DNA from: Candidatus Bathyoplasma sp. NZ
GTDB lineage: Bacteria; Bacillota_I; Bacilli_A; MAG-NZ
DNA length: 64,000 nt
Direction of reading: 5' to 3'
NCBI GenBank assembly: GCA_013332095.1
Contig: JABENI010000004.1
Coordinates: forward strand, 92,200-156,199
Shown: piece by piece, positions 47,969 to 55,722 of the stretch
Layout of the letters: each line of letters begins with the position of its first letter
Position numbering within the stretch: the first letter of the stretch is position 1
The notes under the pieces: model-generated
Databases searched by the model: none
Told to the model about the DNA's origin: nothing
Seen by the model: only the letters and a program-made list of their open reading frames with translations
Program-made: the position numbers and the translations under genes

Positions 47969-48447
47969 GAATAGGTCATTCAATAGATGCACACAGTTTT
48001 GTCAGTGACAATACTCAAAGATTAATTTTAGGTGGCGTAAAAATTGATCACATCGGATTAAAAGGACATTCAGATGCAGATATTTTATTACACGTGGTAG
48101 CAGAGAGTATTTTAGGAGCTTTAGCACTAGGAGATTTAGGAACATTATTTCCTGATACTCATGAAAAATATAAAAATATCAACAGTAATTTTTTTGTTGA
48201 AAAAGCGATTGAACTGGCTGCTGCTAAAAAATATCAAGTTGAAAATATCGATTGTATGGTGTGTGCTGAAAAACCTAGACTTAATCAATATATAAAGCTA
48301 TTTAGAGAAAATATTAGTCAATTATTGAAAGTAAACGTTGATTTTGTGAGTGTAAAAGCTACTACTTTTGAAAAAATGGGGTTCATCGGTAAAGAAGAAG
48401 GTATCTTAGCAACGGCAACGATACTTCTTAAAGAAATAAAGGAATAA
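47965..48447 (+). CDS. ispF: 2-C-methyl-D-erythritol 2,4-cyclodiphosphate synthase
   Basis: Fifth step of the MEP pathway. The zinc-binding Asp/His pair is in RIGHSIDAHSF (usually G-x-D-x-H), with LILGGVKIDHIGLKGHSDAD, HVVAESILGALALGDLG and FPDTH; the end VSVKATTFEKMGFIGKEEGI is typical. It is 160 residues, the normal length. It ends the cdaA-mgsA-PAS-folate-ispD-ispF gene string at a strong terminator. Confidence 0.96.
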   Translation: MRIGHSIDAHSFVSDNTQRLILGGVKIDHIGLKGHSDADILLHVVAESILGALALGDLGTLFPDTHEKYKNINSNFFVEKAIELAAAKKYQVENIDCMVCAEKPRLNQYIKLFRENISQLLKVNVDFVSVKATTFEKMGFIGKEEGILATATILLKEIKE

Positions 48448-48449
48448 AA

Positions 48450-48478
48450 GGGTGACGATATTGTCACCTGTTTTTTAT
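48450..48478 (+). terminator. Terminator after ispF
   Basis: Stem GGTGAC (48451-48456)/GTCACC (48463-48468), loop GATATT, then TG and six T residues. Confidence 0.88.
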
Positions 48479-48484
48479 TTTAGG

Positions 48485-48513
48485 TTGACAATTAAAACAA
48501 ATAATATTATAAT
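48485..48513 (+). promoter_or_regulatory. Consensus promoter of birA-bioY
   Basis: Perfect TTGACA (48485-48490), a 17-bp spacer and perfect TATAAT (48508-48513). I see no inverted repeat of the known BirA operator type overlapping it. Confidence 0.9.
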
Positions 48514-48537
48514 TTTTTTAGAAATAAGGTGATAATT

Positions 48538-49533
48538 ATGAAAGAAAAAATACTTAAAATACTAATTCAAAATCAAGATAAATACATTTCAGGTCAGGAG
48601 ATTGCCGATAAATTAACTATTTCTAGAAATGCTATTTGGAAAAACATCAATTGTTTAAAAGAAAATGGCTTTAATATTAAAAGTGGTAAAAATAAAGGCT
48701 ATATGATTGAATTAGATGAAAGAATAGTCAACGAATACACTATTACAAAATATTTAAGTACTTCTTTGATTGGAAGTAGTATTAAACATTTTAAAGAAAT
48801 TGCTTCAACTAACGATTATTTAAAATTAAAAAATGATAAAATTAACGGAGAATTAGTAGTAGCGGATTATCAAACGGCAGGTCGGGGAAGAAGGAATCGA
48901 AAATTTCATTCCCCAAAAAATAATGGGATTTATATCAGTTTTAATTTTAAACCAAATTTACTAGTGAAAGATTTAGTTTTTTTAACGATTATCAGCGGAA
49001 TTGCCACGGTGAAAGCAATTAGAGAAGTCTGTGGATTTATGGCTGAGATTAAATGGGTTAATGATATTTTTTATCAAGGGAAAAAATTAGGGGGAATTTT
49101 AACAGAAGCTACCATTGAAGCAGAAACACAAATTGTTGAGAACGTCATAATTGGAATCGGAATAAATATAGAAAATATTAAAAATTTTCCGGAAGAATTT
49201 AAGGACATTTGTAGTGCATGCGAAAAAATTGCTAATATTAAGATCAATAAAAATCGCTTAATCGCTGAAATTTTAAATCATTTTGAAAAAATTTTCAACG
49301 ATTTTATTTTGAAAAATAATCACCCTGACTTAATAGAGATTTATAAAAAATTTTCCAATGTTTTAAATAGAGAAATTACTGTTAAAGAAAATAACAGTAG
49401 TTACACGGCTAAAGCTATTGATATTTTAGCAGATGGCAGATTGTTGGTAATTGATCAAGAGGGTAATCAGAAAAAACTTTTATCTGCTGATGTTAGCATC
49501 TTACCTAAAGGAGAAAATTATGGACAAAAATAA
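48538..49533 (+). CDS. birA: Bifunctional biotin protein ligase / repressor BirA
   Basis: Attaches biotin to carboxylase carrier proteins and may repress biotin genes. The N-terminal winged helix (1-65: ISGQEIADKLTISRNAIWKN) is followed by the ligase core with GRGRRNRKFHSPKNNGIYIS, the biotin loop, and AEIKWVNDIFYQGKKLGGIL. A C-terminal SH3-like domain closes the protein. It is 331 residues from the ATG four bases after AAGGTGAT. It overlaps bioY by 14 bases. Confidence 0.95.
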   Translation: MKEKILKILIQNQDKYISGQEIADKLTISRNAIWKNINCLKENGFNIKSGKNKGYMIELDERIVNEYTITKYLSTSLIGSSIKHFKEIASTNDYLKLKNDKINGELVVADYQTAGRGRRNRKFHSPKNNGIYISFNFKPNLLVKDLVFLTIISGIATVKAIREVCGFMAEIKWVNDIFYQGKKLGGILTEATIEAETQIVENVIIGIGINIENIKNFPEEFKDICSACEKIANIKINKNRLIAEILNHFEKIFNDFILKNNHPDLIEIYKKFSNVLNREITVKENNSSYTAKAIDILADGRLLVIDQEGNQKKLLSADVSILPKGENYGQK

Positions 49534-50065
49534 GAGCAAATTATCAGAAATTATTTACGTTGGAATTTTTGTTTCAATTATTTCAGTGTTGAGTCTTTTT
49601 ACTATACCACTTCCATTTTCACTAGTGCCAATAACTTTACAGACATTTGGAGTAATGTTAGTTGGCTGTCTCTTAAAACCTAAATTAGCTTTTTACGTTT
49701 TAGTAATTTATATAATGATTGGGGCAGTTGGAATACCGGTATTTTCAGGATTTCAATCAGGAATAGGAACTTTAGTTGGACCAACTGGAGGTTATATTAT
49801 AGCTTTTTTAATCGGAGCAGTATTAATTAGTGTAATCAGCAAAAATAGTTTAAATTTTTGGCGATTATTTACCGCAAATATAATTGGTGGCATTTTGGTA
49901 ATTCATTTAATCGGAACATTTTGGTTGGCTTATTCCACTAGTATGGGGCTAAAACAAGCTTTTTTAGTAGGTTCAATCCCGTATTTAATAGGAGATATAT
50001 TAAAGGCATTATTAGCCGCGCAAGTTGCGATTATTATTAGCAAAAGAGTTTTTAATAATCAATAA
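49520..50065 (+). CDS. bioY: Biotin transporter BioY (ECF S component)
   Basis: Substrate-binding membrane subunit for biotin uptake. About five to six membrane segments are visible, with the family motif TLQTFGVMLVGCLLKPKLAF, GVPVFSGF-like GIPVFSGFQSGIGTLVGPTG and GGYIIAFLIGA. It is 181 residues from the ATG after AAGGAGAAAATT. No energising ECF ATPase or EcfT gene is in the window, so it probably shares a general module elsewhere. Pairing with birA suggests biotin scavenging. Confidence 0.95.
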   Translation: MDKNKSKLSEIIYVGIFVSIISVLSLFTIPLPFSLVPITLQTFGVMLVGCLLKPKLAFYVLVIYIMIGAVGIPVFSGFQSGIGTLVGPTGGYIIAFLIGAVLISVISKNSLNFWRLFTANIIGGILVIHLIGTFWLAYSTSMGLKQAFLVGSIPYLIGDILKALLAAQVAIIISKRVFNNQ

Positions 50066-50067
50066 TA

Positions 50068-50095
50068 AAAAAGAACTGAAATTTCAGTTCTTTTT
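50068..50095. terminator. Bidirectional terminator after bioY
   Basis: A perfect 14-bp palindrome AAAAAGAACTGAAA/TTTCAGTTCTTTTT, usable by bioY on the plus strand and the CBS gene on the minus strand. Confidence 0.88.
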
Positions 50096-50127
50096 GTTAA
50101 CAGATCACAAGTTAACACTAACTATAT

Positions 50128-50577
50128 TTAAGGAGCGGGGACGCTCGGATAGTCATCGGTACTCGGTAGAGAAATATTTTTTAAAGCTTCTAAACTATTT
50201 TGTCTAGTATGAAAATCAGTTGCTAAATCTCCTAGAGAAATTATTCCAACTAATTCATCATCGTTGTTTACAATCGGTATTCTTCTAATTTGTTTAGTAC
50301 TCATTAAAGAAATTACTGAGTCTACATCATCATCATCTTTTAAAGAAAAAACATTTTTAGTCATTATATCCTCAATTGGAGTATTTAAGACCTTTTTGGT
50401 GTATACTATTTTTGTGATGATATCACGATCTGTTATGATACCAATTAGCAGGTTTTGTTGATTAACAATCGGAATTGAACCGATATTTTCAATTGACATT
50501 AGGTTTACACAATCTAAAATAGTATAATTTTTTGTTAAGGAAACAACGTTTTTAGTCATAAAGTTTTCAATTTTCAT
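50128..50577 (-). CDS. CBS-domain pair protein
   Basis: A 149-residue stand-alone Bateman module. CBS1 runs from about 5 to 60 (FMTKNVVSLTKNYTILDC, GSIPIVNQQNLLIGIITDRD) and CBS2 from about 68 to 122 (IMTKNVFSLKDDDDVDSVIS, RRIPIVNNDDELVGIISLGD). Such pairs sense adenine nucleotides; here no catalytic domain is attached, so the output is unknown. The C-terminal 20 residues are a Ser/Pro-rich tail. It is a single gene between bioY and yunC. Confidence 0.92.
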   Translation of the reverse strand: MKIENFMTKNVVSLTKNYTILDCVNLMSIENIGSIPIVNQQNLLIGIITDRDIITKIVYTKKVLNTPIEDIMTKNVFSLKDDDDVDSVISLMSTKQIRRIPIVNNDDELVGIISLGDLATDFHTRQNSLEALKNISLPSTDDYPSVPAP

Positions 50578-50655
50578 TTTTTCACCTCAGTTTAAGTTTT
50601 TCCATTCATTAAAAAAATATTCAAACATATACTTAAATAAAGAGAGGGGAATAAA

Positions 50656-50964
50656 ATGGAAATAAAAAATAATAATTTTAAAATAAATGAATTTGATTTT
50701 TACAGTGTTGAGGTGTATTTACCAAAAACGACCTTACTAGTTGTAGGAAATGAAAAAGGGTATTTTATGTGTGGAGCATTAGATGTTTCAGTATTTAACA
50801 AACCACATTTAATTGAAAGAAATGTTTTATGCGGAAGAGCATTCGGAGTAAAAACTATCGAAGATTTAATTAACGCACCGTTAGCTGATGTAAGTATTTC
50901 AGCAACTAAAATTGGTATACTGCCTAAAATGTTAGTAAAGGATGCGCTACTTCAACTTACGTAA
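50656..50964 (+). CDS. yunC: DUF1805 (YunC-like) protein
   Basis: A 102-residue protein of the YunC/DUF1805 family, of unknown function. The family pattern is TLLVVGNEKGYFMCGALDVS followed by CGRAFGVKTIEDLINAPLAD and a conserved C-terminal ISATKIGILPKMLVKDAL. It is complete. It is followed, with a 23-base overlap, by the yunB-like gene. yunB and yunC are also neighbours in Bacillus subtilis. Confidence 0.88.
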   Translation: MEIKNNNFKINEFDFYSVEVYLPKTTLLVVGNEKGYFMCGALDVSVFNKPHLIERNVLCGRAFGVKTIEDLINAPLADVSISATKIGILPKMLVKDALLQLT

Positions 50965-51649
50965 AAGTTTATTAATATTATTTTTAGCGCTAACAATAAG
51001 TTTAGCGCTTGTAGTCGATAGTTATTTTAGCGATGCTTTAAAAATTTATATTGACCAAAAATCATCAATGTTTGTATCTAGAATGTTAGAAAATACTATC
51101 AGAAATAGTGTTTTAAACAAACTTAACTCCAAAGATTTGGTGTACATAGAAACTAGTGGAACTATTCAAAATATTATTATTGATAGTCAGGTGACAAATC
51201 AGATTTTAGCAGATGTTTATAAAAATATTAATGAAGAATTAGAAAATTTAGAAAACGAAAATTATCAATTAAAAATTCCTGTCTTAGGTGCTTTTAATAA
51301 AAGTTTTTTAGCTAGTATTGGACCTAAAGTAAATATAGAAATAATGCCTAGTAGCAGTGTAAAAGTGGATATTACCAGTAAAATTACCGAATATGGAATT
51401 AATAATTCTCTGTTAGAAATGTATATAGAGACAGATATCGTATTCAATACCTACATTCCACTTAGAGAAAGTGAAGTGATAGTAAATAGTCGCATACCAA
51501 TTCACGTACAAGTTTTAAAAGGAGATGTGCCAAAATATTACTACCGTGGAGGAGCAAATATTCCCAATACACCACATGATTCAGATGCGAATGGTGGCGA
51601 TTCTGAACCTGATTTAGATGAGCCAGAAATTATTGATTCAGGAATATAA
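50942..51649 (+). CDS. yunB: YunB-like sporulation-associated exported protein
   Basis: A 235-residue protein with an N-terminal membrane anchor (about 9-28) and an extracytoplasmic domain resembling YunB, needed for normal sporulation in Bacillus. Matching features are the phosphate-free IPVLGAFNKSFLASIGPKVN, a KITEYGINNSLLEMYIETD strand pair (family GINQT-like) and the end VQVLKGDVPKYYY. The last 30 residues are an acidic Asp/Glu/Asn tail not typical of the family. It supports a sporulating, or formerly sporulating, ancestry. Confidence 0.82.
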   Translation: MRYFNLRKSLLILFLALTISLALVVDSYFSDALKIYIDQKSSMFVSRMLENTIRNSVLNKLNSKDLVYIETSGTIQNIIIDSQVTNQILADVYKNINEELENLENENYQLKIPVLGAFNKSFLASIGPKVNIEIMPSSSVKVDITSKITEYGINNSLLEMYIETDIVFNTYIPLRESEVIVNSRIPIHVQVLKGDVPKYYYRGGANIPNTPHDSDANGGDSEPDLDEPEIIDSGI

Positions 51650-51661
51650 GTGTATTACTGT

Positions 51662-51689
51662 TTGAAAAAAATAAAAAATTTGGTAAAAT
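51662..51689 (+). promoter_or_regulatory. Promoter of the yutD-yutI-yutG operon
   Basis: TTGAAA (51662-51667), a 16-bp spacer and an extended -10 TGGTAAAAT (ending 51689). Confidence 0.7.
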
Positions 51690-51721
51690 AAGAAAAATGA
51701 AAAATAATAATGGTGGTAGAT

Positions 51722-51997
51722 ATGGAAAAAAATTTAGAAATTAATAATAATCAATTTGTAGTTTTAAAAAATTATCGAGATTGTTTTGAAGTAGAAAGTT
51801 TTAAAGAAAGATACATCGAAGAAATATTTGATAAATATGATTATGTTTTAGGAGATTTTTCAGCAGGAATATTGAGAATAAAAGGATTTTATCATGCGAA
51901 TAAGAAAGATAATTATAAATTTATTCCGGATTATTTAAGTGAGTCATGTGCCTTTGGTTGTCCTTTTTACGTTTTGAAAAGAATCAAAAGGAGATAA
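51722..51997 (+). CDS. yutD: YutD family protein
   Basis: A 91-residue protein of the YutD family (DUF1027), function unknown. The diagnostic part is the C-terminal KFIPDYLSESCAFGCPFYVL with its two cysteines, preceded by YDYVLGDFSAGILRIKGFY. ATG 51722 follows GGTGGTAGAT; an in-frame ATG four codons earlier overlaps that site. It lies directly before yutI and yutG, an arrangement related to the yut region of Bacillus. Confidence 0.9.
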   Translation: MEKNLEINNNQFVVLKNYRDCFEVESFKERYIEEIFDKYDYVLGDFSAGILRIKGFYHANKKDNYKFIPDYLSESCAFGCPFYVLKRIKRR

Positions 51998-52001
51998 TTA
52001 G

Positions 52002-52229
52002 ATGGCTGAACTAGAAAAAGAGATAATAATACTATTGCAAAAAATCAGACCTTATTTACAAAGAGATGGTGGAGACTTAAGGTTTGTTTCAATAGAAAAT
52101 GACATAGTATATGTTGAATTATTAGGGGCCTGTGAGGGCTGCGCTTCAAGTCACATTACTTTAAAAGAAGCGGTTGAGGCAATTATAGTTGAGGAATTTC
52201 CAAATATAAAAAGAGTGGAGAAGATATAA
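52002..52229 (+). CDS. yutI: NifU C-terminal-domain Fe-S scaffold protein (YutI-like)
   Basis: A 75-residue NfU-type protein that carries Fe-S clusters to apoproteins. The signature is PYLQRDGGDLRFVSIEND followed by the cluster-binding GACEGCASSHITLKEAVE with its CxxC. It is the minimal single-domain form. Fe-S targets in this window include LipA. It starts after GGAGATAATTAG and abuts yutG. Confidence 0.95.
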   Translation: MAELEKEIIILLQKIRPYLQRDGGDLRFVSIENDIVYVELLGACEGCASSHITLKEAVEAIIVEEFPNIKRVEKI

Positions 52230-52739
52230 ATGGCGTATGTAGATGTGAAAAATAGAGAAAAAGCAATTAAAATGATTGAAAATCGAGGAGTGACTATTGA
52301 GGAAATAGCTAATGTCACTTTGTTAATTCAAAAAGAATATATACCTGAGTTAACACTAGAAGATTGTGTCGAAAATATTTTAAAAGTTTTGGAAAAAACT
52401 GAAGTTCAAAATGTAATATTTACAGGATTAGCACTAGATATGTTGTGTGAACAAAATTTACTACCAGATCCTTTGGATAAAATGGTAAAGTCTGATTATT
52501 CCTTGTACGGTGTAGATGAAATTTTAGCTTTAGGAATAGTTAATGTATATGGGAGCATCGGTTTTACTAATTTTGGATATGTGGATAAAGTCAAAATTGG
52601 AGTTATTAAAACAGTCGATGAAATGGGAAAAAATACCGATAAATGTATGACCTTTATGGATGATATTATCGGTGGACTCGCAGCGGCAGCCGCAAGCAGA
52701 ATTGCACATAATAGATATGGTAAAATAATTGGAAAGTAA
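52230..52739 (+). CDS. yutG: Phosphatidylglycerophosphatase A-like protein (YutG)
   Basis: A 169-residue soluble protein of the PgpA/YutG family. The motifs are NREKAIKMIENRGVTIEEIA, TLEDCVENILKVLEKTEVQN, LPDPLDKMVKSDYSLYGVDE and the end MDDIIGGLAAAAASRIAHN. Unlike proteobacterial PgpA it lacks membrane segments; the Gram-positive branch is of less certain function. It starts immediately at the end of yutI. Confidence 0.88.
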   Translation: MAYVDVKNREKAIKMIENRGVTIEEIANVTLLIQKEYIPELTLEDCVENILKVLEKTEVQNVIFTGLALDMLCEQNLLPDPLDKMVKSDYSLYGVDEILALGIVNVYGSIGFTNFGYVDKVKIGVIKTVDEMGKNTDKCMTFMDDIIGGLAAAAASRIAHNRYGKIIGK

Positions 52740-52764
52740 ACTTCAAAAGTTTACTTTTTATTTT
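52734..52764 (+). terminator. Terminator after yutG
   Basis: A 10-bp stem AAGTAAACTT (52734-52743)/AAGTTTACTT (52747-52756) with a 3-nt loop and T-rich tail. Confidence 0.85.
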
Positions 52765-52811
52765 TCTTTCAATTTTTTAAAAACCAAAAATAAAAATAAA
52801 TTGAATTTTTA

Positions 52812-52820
52812 TGATATAAT
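52812..52820 (+). promoter_or_regulatory. Extended -10 promoter of the S1-domain gene
   Basis: TGATATAAT with a perfect TATAAT and the extended TG. No good -35 is seen at the expected distance. Confidence 0.6.
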
Positions 52821-52856
52821 GAAGAGGATATAGAAAAGTAGGGAGTATAAAAAATT

Positions 52857-53198
52857 ATGGATAAGGGGTCAGTAGTAACGGGTATTATTACAGGTATTCA
52901 GGAATACGGTGTCTTTGTTAAAGTTGATGAGTATGATGGATTGATTCACATCTCAGAATTATCTGACAAATATGTTAAAGATATAAGAGATTATTTAACT
53001 ATTGGCGATACAGTCGATCTAAAAATACTTGAAATTGATGATCAAACAAAGAGGTTGAAACTTAGTTATAAAGCGATTAAAATAAGAAAAATCAATCGAG
53101 CTTATCAACTTGGATTTTCATCACTGGATAAAAAGATAGATAAATGGATTAGAATAAAACTTAAAGAAATGGTCAATAGAGACATTAACGAGGGGTAA
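52857..53198 (+). CDS. S1-domain RNA-binding protein (YugI/CvfD type)
   Basis: A 113-residue protein whose first 75 residues are an S1 RNA-binding domain: GSVVTGIITGIQEYGVFVKV, YDGLIHISELSD, IGDTVDLKILEIDDQTKRLK. The tail is basic and helical. It resembles the single-domain Gram-positive proteins YugI/GSP13/CvfD, ribosome-associated post-transcriptional regulators. It is transcribed from its own extended -10 promoter. A decayed stretch follows. Confidence 0.9.
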   Translation: MDKGSVVTGIITGIQEYGVFVKVDEYDGLIHISELSDKYVKDIRDYLTIGDTVDLKILEIDDQTKRLKLSYKAIKIRKINRAYQLGFSSLDKKIDKWIRIKLKEMVNRDINEG

Positions 53199-53650
53199 CA
53201 AACATTACGTACTATTTTATAGCAAATTATTGATAGGAAGAGATACGAATAATAAAATTAACACTTTACCTGTAACTATTGAAATGTTTGCGATATATTT
53301 TAGAGTCAAGAAGTGGAATAATTGTTTTAAAGTTTCATACAGAGGATTGATGGTTTTCATCAGTGCTAATATTGGAAAACGCTAAAGGTAATTTCGGTAA
53401 TATTCTTGAGGAGTGTTTTAGATAGAATTAACGATTACGAAATTGCATTTGCAGAAATAAAAAGTTATCTAGACAACGTGGAAAAATTGTTTGATTTCGT
53501 CTAGGCACAGTATGTGCTCTGCTTGATTGACGGAAAAATTCCGGATTTATGGTGATTTAAAAAGCAGATTAGACTCATTATTAGGGAATTAACAATGGAT
53601 GGATATAATTAGATAGCATAATTAGGTTGTGTTTTTTCATATAGTTTAAT
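53199..53650 (+). other. Intergenic region, possibly a decayed gene
   Basis: This 452-base stretch holds no intact ORF over about 50 codons. Its base use is less extreme than ordinary spacer and short open segments look protein-like. One reads NTLPVTIEMFAIYFRVKKW (from about 53252) and another, in a different frame, reads VLDRINDYEIAFAEIKSYLD (from about 53416). I cannot name a parent family. No RNase P, tmRNA, SRP or 6S RNA signature was recognised. It most likely represents a frameshifted remnant between the S1 gene and cwlD. Confidence 0.4.
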
Positions 53651-54295
53651 ATGAAAAAATGGATAATAGTGTGCTTTTTATTTAGTTTTGTAGTGGTTTT
53701 TAGTTTGAAAAGTTCAAGCATCGTATTTAGTGAAAATGATGATGAACTAGTTGTTTATTTAGATCCCGGACATGGTGGAAGAGATGCAGGGGCAAATAAT
53801 GGAACTCTTTTAGAAAAAGAAATAGCTCTAAATATAAGTTTTAAAATAAAAGATAAACTAGAAAATTTAGGGATTAAAACATATATCACTCGTGAAGGCG
53901 ATTATGATTTAAGTTCTGGGGGAACAAATAAAAAAAGAGAAGATTTAAACAAGAGAGTTAAATTAATTAATCAGTCAGATGCTAATCTAGTTGTTTCTAT
54001 TCATTTAAATGCAATAGAAAGCAGTAGGTGGAGAGGTGCTCAGTGTTTTTATACTGAAGATAATAAAAATTTAGCTACAATTATGCAAAAAAATATGAGA
54101 GAACTTTTAGATACTAATAGAAAAGCTAAAGAAATAGACAATATTTTTATCTTAGATAATATTAAAGTTCCAGGACTTTTAATTGAGGTAGGGTTTTTAT
54201 CTAACGAAGAAGAAGCACGTCTTTTAGGCTCTGACAGTTATCAAGAATTAATAGCGAATACTATCTTATATGGAATTTTAGAGTATGATAATTAA
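53651..54295 (+). CDS. cwlD: N-acetylmuramoyl-L-alanine amidase, CwlD-like
   Basis: Exported zinc amidase (Amidase_3). The signal peptide covers about residues 1-25. Zinc and catalytic landmarks are VYLDPGHGGRDAGA, the glutamate in LLEKEIALN, SIHLNAIESSRWRGAQ and the catalytic LLIEVGFLSNEEEARLL. The SRWRGAQ stretch, LDTNRKAKEI and the closing LIANTILYGILEY match CwlD, which makes muramic-lactam in spore cortex, better than vegetative amidases. It is 214 aa, close to CwlD. It overlaps the start region of tsaE. Confidence 0.9.
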   Translation: MKKWIIVCFLFSFVVVFSLKSSSIVFSENDDELVVYLDPGHGGRDAGANNGTLLEKEIALNISFKIKDKLENLGIKTYITREGDYDLSSGGTNKKREDLNKRVKLINQSDANLVVSIHLNAIESSRWRGAQCFYTEDNKNLATIMQKNMRELLDTNRKAKEIDNIFILDNIKVPGLLIEVGFLSNEEEARLLGSDSYQELIANTILYGILEYDN

Positions 54296-54305
54296 TGGTG
54301 AAAAT

Positions 54306-54755
54306 ATGAAAATAATAACAAACAATGAATTAGAAACAATTGAATTTGGTGAAAGACTAGGAAAAAAAATCTTTAAGGGTGCAGTAGTGACTTTGAACGG
54401 AGATTTAGGGGCCGGGAAAACTACTTTTACTAAAGGGTTTGCGAGAGGATTAGGGATAACGGAGATTGTTAATAGCCCAACCTACACTATTTTAAAAATT
54501 TACGAGGGAAAAATACCTTTGTACCATATTGATGCATATCGATTGTCTTCAATTGGTTATGATTATGATTTAGAAGAATATATTTATGGTGATGGAATAA
54601 CGGTAATTGAGTGGAGTGAAAATATTAAAGATTCAATTGATCATCATTTAAAAATAACGATTGAAATAGTAGATGAAAAAAGAGTATTGACACTGGAGAG
54701 TGAATATCAAGAGTATAAAAAAATATTGGAGAATTTAAATGAAACTATTTATTGA
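54306..54755 (+). CDS. tsaE: tRNA threonylcarbamoyladenosine ATPase TsaE
   Basis: ATPase of the t6A tRNA-modification machinery. The P-loop is GDLGAGKT (32-39), followed by NSPTYTILKIYEG, YHIDAYRL and the Trp-containing VIEWSENI. It is 149 residues from the ATG after GGTGAAAAT. It overlaps tsaB by 17 bases, starting a tsaE-tsaB-rimI-tsaD string. Confidence 0.95.
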   Translation: MKIITNNELETIEFGERLGKKIFKGAVVTLNGDLGAGKTTFTKGFARGLGITEIVNSPTYTILKIYEGKIPLYHIDAYRLSSIGYDYDLEEYIYGDGITVIEWSENIKDSIDHHLKITIEIVDEKRVLTLESEYQEYKKILENLNETIY

Positions 54756-55284
54756 TACAGCAACCAATTATTTAATAGTTGGAGTTTTTAAGGATAACTT
54801 TAAAGATTTAATAGTAAAAGAAGGACATAATGATCATTCTAAAACATTAATGGTAGAAATAGAAAAAATTTTAAAAAAAAATTCATTGAAAATAGATGAT
54901 ATTGAAAAAATAATAATAGGCGTAGGACCAGGCTCTTATACCGGGGTAAGAATAGGATTAACAGTAGCAAAAGTATTTAGTATTTTTAAAAAAATTCCCC
55001 TTTATAAAGTTAGTACACTAGCTGTTTTAGCTACAAAAACTGATGGCAGAATAGGAGTAATGATCAATGCTCATAGAGAAAGAGTATTCAGTGCAGTTTA
55101 TGAAAATAATAAAGTAGTCATAGAAGAAAAAATTAGAAATACCAAAGAATTTTTAAATATATGTAAAGATTTTGCTGTCATAACTGTTGAAAATATTGAT
55201 CTTGATTTAAATAAGTTGATAACAGAAGAAGTATTAGATGTGCATAAATTAAGTCCTAATTATTTAAGGGAATGGGGCGAATAA
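54739..55284 (+). CDS. tsaB: tRNA threonylcarbamoyladenosine protein TsaB
   Basis: Non-catalytic partner of TsaD with an ASKHA fold. The N-terminus LFIDTATNYLIVGV, HSKTLMVEIEKIL and IIIGVGPGSYTGVRIGLTVA are diagnostic, as is VMINAHRERVFSAVY. At 181 residues it is shorter than the usual 220-230; the C-terminal part is reduced. It precedes rimI by one base. Confidence 0.93.
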   Translation: MKLFIDTATNYLIVGVFKDNFKDLIVKEGHNDHSKTLMVEIEKILKKNSLKIDDIEKIIIGVGPGSYTGVRIGLTVAKVFSIFKKIPLYKVSTLAVLATKTDGRIGVMINAHRERVFSAVYENNKVVIEEKIRNTKEFLNICKDFAVITVENIDLDLNKLITEEVLDVHKLSPNYLREWGE

Positions 55285-55285
55285 T

Positions 55286-55714
55286 TTGATTAGAAAGATG
55301 ATTCTAGCAGATATTGATAAAGTAGTTGAACAAGAAGAATTAATCTTTGGTAGTAGTCTAGGAAAAGAAATGCTAAAAAATGAAATTACTAGTAACAAAT
55401 ACGCCCACTACTATGTACTTGAAGAAGATAACATTATCGGCTATATCGGTTTAAGTTGTACGTACGAAGTTGGACAAGTAAATAATTTTTATATTATTCC
55501 TGAATATCAGCAGAGAAAATTAGGGGAAAAGTTATTGAGATTTGCTTTAGCGGTTTTTTTGAAAAAAAAAGTTAGTACTGTTACTTTAGAAGTTAAAGAT
55601 AATAATTTAAAAGCGATTAAACTTTATCAAAAGTGTGGATTTAAACAAGAGCATATTCGTAAAAAATATTACAAAGATGGAAGAAATGCAATTTTAATGC
55701 TTAAAAAAATGTAG
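55286..55714 (+). CDS. rimI: RimI-like N-acetyltransferase
   Basis: A 142-residue GNAT enzyme of the RimI type, which acetylates the N-terminus of ribosomal protein S18 in Escherichia coli. The acetyl-CoA motif is [19 protein letters not shown] and the C-terminal part reads [20 protein letters not shown] with [14 protein letters not shown] and DGRNAILML. It starts with TTG after GGGGCGA. Its location between tsaB and tsaD is common in Bacillota. Confidence 0.93.
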   Translation: MIRKMILADIDKVVEQEELIFGSSLGKEMLKNEITSNKYAHYYVLEEDNIIGYIGLSCTYEVGQVNNFYIIPEYQQRKLGEKLLRFALAVFLKKKVSTVTLEVKDNNLKAIKLYQKCGFKQEHIRKKYYKDGRNAILMLKKM

Positions 55715-55722
55715 GTGATATA

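Noticed and set aside
50091..50120. Two GTTAAC palindromes (50096 and 50111), considered as a BirA operator
   Set aside because: The spacing of nine bases is too short, and they lie downstream of bioY, beyond its terminator, not at the birA promoter.
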